Assembly (NCBI GenBank): GCA_046262635.1 | Contig: JBHEMK010000084.1 | Coordinates: 1-6,508, forward strand | Direction of reading: 5' to 3' | DNA length: 6,508 nt | Source: JBHEMK01 sp046262635 | Lineage (GTDB): Bacteria > Actinomycetota > Thermoleophilia > Gaiellales > Gaiellaceae | Shown here: positions 5,275-6,508 of the stretch, piece by piece | Numbering within the stretch: position 1 is the first letter of the stretch | How the letters are laid out: the number at the start of each line of letters is the position of its first letter | The notes under the pieces: generated by a model | What the model was told of the DNA's origin: nothing | What the model saw: only the letters and a program-made list of their open reading frames with translations | Database searches by the model: none | Position numbers and translations under genes: made by a program

Positions 5275-5502
5275 ATGGACGGCGAGGAACGGCGTGGCCG
5301 TCTTTCGTCCTTCGTCCTCGGGGGTCTCGTCGGGGCATCCGCCGCCATCGCGACAGCGCGGCGGCGCCGGTTGCGGCCGGGTCCCGAGCGCCGAACGCCC
5401 CAGGGCTTGGAGGCCTTCGAGGGTGCACCGTGCTACCGAGAGGTGGTCGAGCGCGAGCGCACGCTAGAAGAACCGGGACTCGGCGATCAGCAGCGACCGT
5501 AG
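5275..5502 (+). CDS. 75-aa small membrane-anchored protein of unknown function
   Basis: I cannot assign a function. The sequence has a short charged N-terminus (MDGEERRGRL), a Gly/Ala-rich hydrophobic stretch SSFVLGGLVGASAAIATA (11-28), and a run of arginines (29-33). This fits one membrane span with the basic tail in the cytoplasm, similar in style to YtxH-type or glycine-zipper small proteins. The tail contains TPQGLEAFEGAPCYREVVER (41-60), with one cysteine. The composition is protein-like rather than shadow-like. The ATG at 5275 has no ribosome site but has a TAAGAT box 8 nt upstream. It is divergent from psuK. Its last 39 nt overlap the end of the opposing GT39-like gene, so the final ~12 residues may be poorly conserved. 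Confidence 0.65.
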   Translation: MDGEERRGRLSSFVLGGLVGASAAIATARRRRLRPGPERRTPQGLEAFEGAPCYREVVERERTLEEPGLGDQQRP

Positions 5503-6508
5503 GTTGATGTCGGCGTCGCCGATCCTCAACCCGACGCCGAACCGCATCACGCGCTTCGACACGTCGAGGAACCGGCGCCGCGTGCCGAGCGGCGCGCGGC
5601 TGCGGATGACGAGATAGGGCCCGTACGCGCGACCCTCGAACCCGGACGTCGGCCGCGGCAGCGCGTACTCGATCGTCTGCCGCTCCCAGACGTTGGTCGT
5701 GTCGCTGGCGTCGAACACCCAGACACCGCGGCCGATCGGCTCGGGCACGTCGCGGAGCGCCTCGGCCAGTAGCTTCGCGTCCGCCCGCGGGAGCGCATGG
5801 CGGGAGAAGGACCGGTCCCGTTCCCACGCGCGGAGGTAGACCGGCTCGTAGCCGAAGAGCACGTCGTCCCGGCGCGCACCGGTCGTGAGCCACGCGGCGG
5901 CCGCGTCGCGCGCCGCTGCCTCGCCGGGCGGATCGCCGTCGAACAACGGCGGCGTCTTCCGGTGCGCCCATCTGATTTCGCCCGCGACGAGGATCGCGAT
6001 CGCACCGATCGCGAGTGCGACCGTCAGCGGCGGGCGCCGCCGCGCCATCGCGACGATCGGAACGGCGAGCAGCGTCGAGAAGAACGGCAGCGCGAAGATC
6101 AGGTGACGCGCCTCCGGCGAGGCGGTCGAGTGCAACCGCGCGACCACGAACGCCGTCCCGGGGATGACGAGCATGCACGCCGTCAGCGCGACGCTCCATG
6201 GGCGTGGTCGCGCGAGTAGGAAGGCGCCGGCGAGCGCGAGCAGCAGGACGGGCGTCGACCAGGCGTGATGCCCGGCCGCCATGTCGCCCGACACCCACCA
6301 GAAGTAGTGCGCGACGGCACCGGGAGAGCCGAGCTGTGATCCGCCGCCGCCGACCCCGACTTCGAAGCGATCGCGTAGCACGACGTCCGCCCACCAGAAA
6401 GGAATCGCCGCGACCGCGACGCCGGCGAGCGTGGCGGCCGCGGCGCGCAGGCGAACGCGTCGCACGACGACGTACACAATCTGTGCGGCGAGGACGAGCA
6501 CGCCGTAC
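5464..6508 (-). CDS. Multipass membrane protein, C-terminal part of a GT39-like glycosyltransferase
   Basis: The frame is open to the right edge, so the N-terminal part is missing; the GTG at 6501 is internal. Counting from there, hydrophobic segments lie at about 1-13, 20-38, 81-97, 102-121, 132-152 and 158-175. A soluble domain of about 170 residues follows to the end. The layout, the SPEARHLIFALP segment (128-139) and the soluble part (FGYEPVYLRAWERD; RGVWVFDASDTTNVWERQ) resemble GT39/ArnT-type enzymes of Thermoleophilia, which move sugars from lipid-phosphate donors at the outer face of the membrane. The catalytic acidic motif expected in the first external loop is outside the window, so activity cannot be confirmed. 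The last 39 nt overlap the convergent 75-aa gene. No operon partner is visible. Alternative: another GT-C membrane transferase. Confidence 0.75.
   Translation of the reverse strand, partial: YGVLVLAAQIVYVVVRRVRLRAAAATLAGVAVAAIPFWWADVVLRDRFEVGVGGGGSQLGSPGAVAHYFWWVSGDMAAGHHAWSTPVLLLALAGAFLLARPRPWSVALTACMLVIPGTAFVVARLHSTASPEARHLIFALPFFSTLLAVPIVAMARRRPPLTVALAIGAIAILVAGEIRWAHRKTPPLFDGDPPGEAAARDAAAAWLTTGARRDDVLFGYEPVYLRAWERDRSFSRHALPRADAKLLAEALRDVPEPIGRGVWVFDASDTTNVWERQTIEYALPRPTSGFEGRAYGPYLVIRSRAPLGTRRRFLDVSKRVMRFGVGLRIGDADINLRSLLIAESRFF
5505..5549 (+). terminator. Extended stem-loop past the 75-aa gene, candidate terminator
   Basis: Inner arms TCGGCGTCG (5510-5518) and CGACGCCGA (5532-5540) pair over 9 bp around a 13-nt loop. 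After a 4-nt bulge on the right side, TGATG (5505-5509) pairs with CATCA (5545-5549), making 14 bp in all. It begins 2 nt past the stop and lies inside the 3' part of the opposing GT39-like gene. No T-run follows. Confidence 0.4.

Noticed and set aside
4850..6394. A 514-codon open frame on the minus strand across psuK, the 75-aa gene and the GT39-like gene
   Set aside because: It is Arg-rich and low complexity and spans three better-supported genes in other frames.

Overview
The window is high-GC, tightly packed bacterial DNA. The gene style (a full-domain ClpB, a STAS anti-sigma antagonist, a GYD-domain protein, a secreted two-domain Ig-like protein, a GT39-like membrane protein, GTG/TTG starts and very short intergenic gaps) suggests an actinobacterium, most likely of the class Thermoleophilia (Solirubrobacterales/Gaiellales type). 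That taxonomic call is inference from family recall and composition, not from a search.

Left to right: (1) the C-terminal ~613 residues of the disaggregase ClpB on the plus strand, cut by the left edge. (2) Converging on it, a 127-aa STAS anti-sigma factor antagonist on the minus strand, with a good Shine-Dalgarno and a candidate SigB/SigF-type promoter. (3) A minus-strand secreted protein of ~225 aa with a signal peptide and two Ig-like modules. (4) Divergent from it, a 94-aa GYD-domain protein on the plus strand. (5) A minus-strand operon, psuK (PfkB-family kinase) - psuG (pseudouridine-5'-phosphate glycosidase) - a 77-aa unknown. The first two genes overlap by GTGA and the third starts 10 nt after psuG. 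(6) Divergent from psuK, with only 19 bp between start codons, a 75-aa small single-span protein on the plus strand. (7) Its tail overlaps by 39 bp the end of a minus-strand multipass membrane protein resembling GT39 glycosyltransferases, cut by the right edge.

The clearest pathway is pseudouridine breakdown. PsuK would phosphorylate pseudouridine to pseudouridine 5'-phosphate and PsuG would split its C-C glycosidic bond into uracil and ribose 5-phosphate. All four PsuG catalytic positions I know from the E. coli enzyme are present. ClpB and the STAS protein both suit stress physiology, but they are convergent and need not be co-regulated.

The window has no tRNA, rRNA, CRISPR array, insertion sequence or phage gene that I can see, and no gene-free stretch above 300 bp. 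I found no clearly new multi-gene system. The less ordinary points are the 77-aa gene coupled to psuG, the 75-aa membrane protein, a 12-bp perfect palindrome between two divergent genes, an unusually short sensor-1 to arginine-finger segment in ClpB, and GC-rich hairpins just past the plus-strand stop at all three convergent gene junctions.
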